Source: DASWVC01 sp036401335
Lineage (GTDB): Bacteria > Verrucomicrobiota > Verrucomicrobiia > Chthoniobacterales > JAFAMB01
Length of the DNA stretch: 7,038 nucleotides
Direction: 5' to 3'
Assembly (NCBI GenBank): GCA_036401335.1
Contig: DASWVC010000388.1
Coordinates: 1 to 7,038, forward strand
This document shows, in pieces, positions 6,059 to 7,038 of this stretch (position 1 is its first letter; every line of letters starts with the position of its first letter). Made by a program: the position numbers and the translations under genes. The notes below the pieces were generated by a model, which saw only the letters and a list, made by a program, of their open reading frames with translations, searched no databases and was not told where the DNA came from.

Positions 6059-7038
6059 GTGCCTACCCTGGTCACACACCCTCGCGCCAAGCGTCCGGCC
6101 CACTCCGTCGTCCAGTGGATGCTCGGCGGCCAAGAAATCAAAGATACCCACGGTCCACACACCGACAAGAAGGAGGAGGAACGGCAGCACCCGTGGTGGC
6201 AGGTCATGTGCCTGACGGGGGTAGATTACTTTTCGACGTTGGGTTACCAGCCAGGGATCGCCTTTCTGGCGGCGGGAGCGCTTTCTCCGCTGGCGACTTT
6301 GGTGCTTGTCCTGGTGACGCTCTTCGGGGCGTTGCCAACCTACCGCCGCGTGGCGGAAGAAAGCCCCCATGGCGAAGGTTCGATCGCCATGCTGGAACAC
6401 CTGCTGCCGTGGTGGGGTGGAAAACTGTTCGTGTTGGCGTTGCTCGGTTTTGCCGCAACCGATTTTATCATCACGATCACTCTGTCAGCGGCAGACGCGA
6501 GCGCCCACCTGATTGAAAATCCCCTGACCCCCCATTTTCTGCATGGACAGTCGGTCGGCGTGACCCTGGTGTTGGTGGGACTTCTGGGGGCCGTGTTCCT
6601 GAAAGGGTTCAAGGAAGCAATCGGCATCGCGGTAGTCCTGGTGGCCCTCTACCTGGCCCTGAACCTGGTTGTGGTGGTCGTCGGCATCGAACAATTGATC
6701 GCGCACCCACACGTGTTTGCGGACTGGACCCGGGCTCTCTACACGCAGCACGGCAGCCCGCTTGCGATGATCGGCATCAGCCTCTTGTTGTTCCCGAAGT
6801 TAGCCCTGGGATTGTCGGGCTTCGAGACGGGCGTCTCAATGATGCCGTTGGTGAAAGGAGAACCAGACGACACGGAAGAGAAACCGAAAGGGAAAATCCG
6901 CCGTACGCACCAGTTGCTGCTCACGGCCGCCGTCATCATGAGCGTTTTCCTGCTCGCTACCTCATTGATCACCACGCTCCTGATCCCGGCCGACGCGTTT
7001 CGCTCGGAGGGCCCGAACGGAGAGCCTGCCGGCCCTGC
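6059..7038 (+). CDS. APC-superfamily amino-acid permease-like transporter (partial, 5' part)
   Basis: The first 326 residues are present; the gene runs off the right edge. The start is taken as the GTG at 6059, with AGGA 9 bases upstream and an in-frame TGA at 6032; the next choice, ATG at 6119, has no ribosome binding site. Residues 1-45 are a hydrophilic cytosolic tail. Hydrophobic segments follow at about 47-72, 75-93, 122-146, 165-183, 187-210, 235-262 and 285-310. The first contains GVDYFSTLGYQPGIAFLAAG, a glycine-rich stretch like the unwound substrate-binding helix TM1 of APC transporters; the sixth ends in LGLSGFETGVSMM, comparable to TM6. A charged loop (about 266-284, EPDDTEEKPKGK) follows. 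It is an inner-membrane secondary transporter, probably for amino acids or related compounds, but the substrate cannot be read from sequence. It lies 150 bp after the phosphoesterase gene, so co-transcription is uncertain. Confidence 0.88.
   Translation, partial: MPTLVTHPRAKRPAHSVVQWMLGGQEIKDTHGPHTDKKEEERQHPWWQVMCLTGVDYFSTLGYQPGIAFLAAGALSPLATLVLVLVTLFGALPTYRRVAEESPHGEGSIAMLEHLLPWWGGKLFVLALLGFAATDFIITITLSAADASAHLIENPLTPHFLHGQSVGVTLVLVGLLGAVFLKGFKEAIGIAVVLVALYLALNLVVVVVGIEQLIAHPHVFADWTRALYTQHGSPLAMIGISLLLFPKLALGLSGFETGVSMMPLVKGEPDDTEEKPKGKIRRTHQLLLTAAVIMSVFLLATSLITTLLIPADAFRSEGPNGEPAGP

Overview
GC-rich, densely coding bacterial DNA, probably from a soil bacterium. The large secreted beta-propeller/phosphoesterase fusion, the orphan glycosyltransferase-like protein and the TGCCA-rich intergenic palindrome would fit Verrucomicrobiota or Acidobacteriota. 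That placement is an impression from gene content, not a demonstrated assignment.

Left part (1-1920): a divergent locus. On the minus strand, a membrane-anchored SRPBCC (polyketide cyclase-like) protein at 655-1248 is followed after 32 bp by a zinc-dependent alcohol/formaldehyde dehydrogenase-like gene that runs off the left edge. On the plus strand, two very small genes point away from it: an unrecognised charged protein (1489-1695) and a 55-residue protein carrying a DSFPASDPP motif (1753-1920). The roughly 240 bp between the divergent units holds four perfect inverted repeats. I infer a small detoxification or stress module, but regulation is not shown by the sequence.

Middle (1966-2980): a plus-strand orphan of about 269 residues with an LDNDCILW motif that may be a GT-A glycosyltransferase relative. 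It is followed by a 205 bp intergenic gap containing a 121 bp imperfect palindrome built from TGCCA/TGGCA units.

Right part (2981-7038): a 975-residue exported protein joins an N-terminal seven-bladed YncE/YVTN-type beta-propeller to a C-terminal phosphoesterase domain of the alkaline phosphatase superfamily. After 150 bp comes the 5' part of an APC-superfamily amino-acid permease-like gene with a GTG start, cut by the right edge. No rRNA, tRNA, CRISPR array, transposase or phage gene was seen.

Nothing here is clearly a new multi-gene system. The best candidates for new biology are the two small proteins beside the SRPBCC/dehydrogenase pair, the palindrome-rich divergent control region, and the 121 bp palindromic element.
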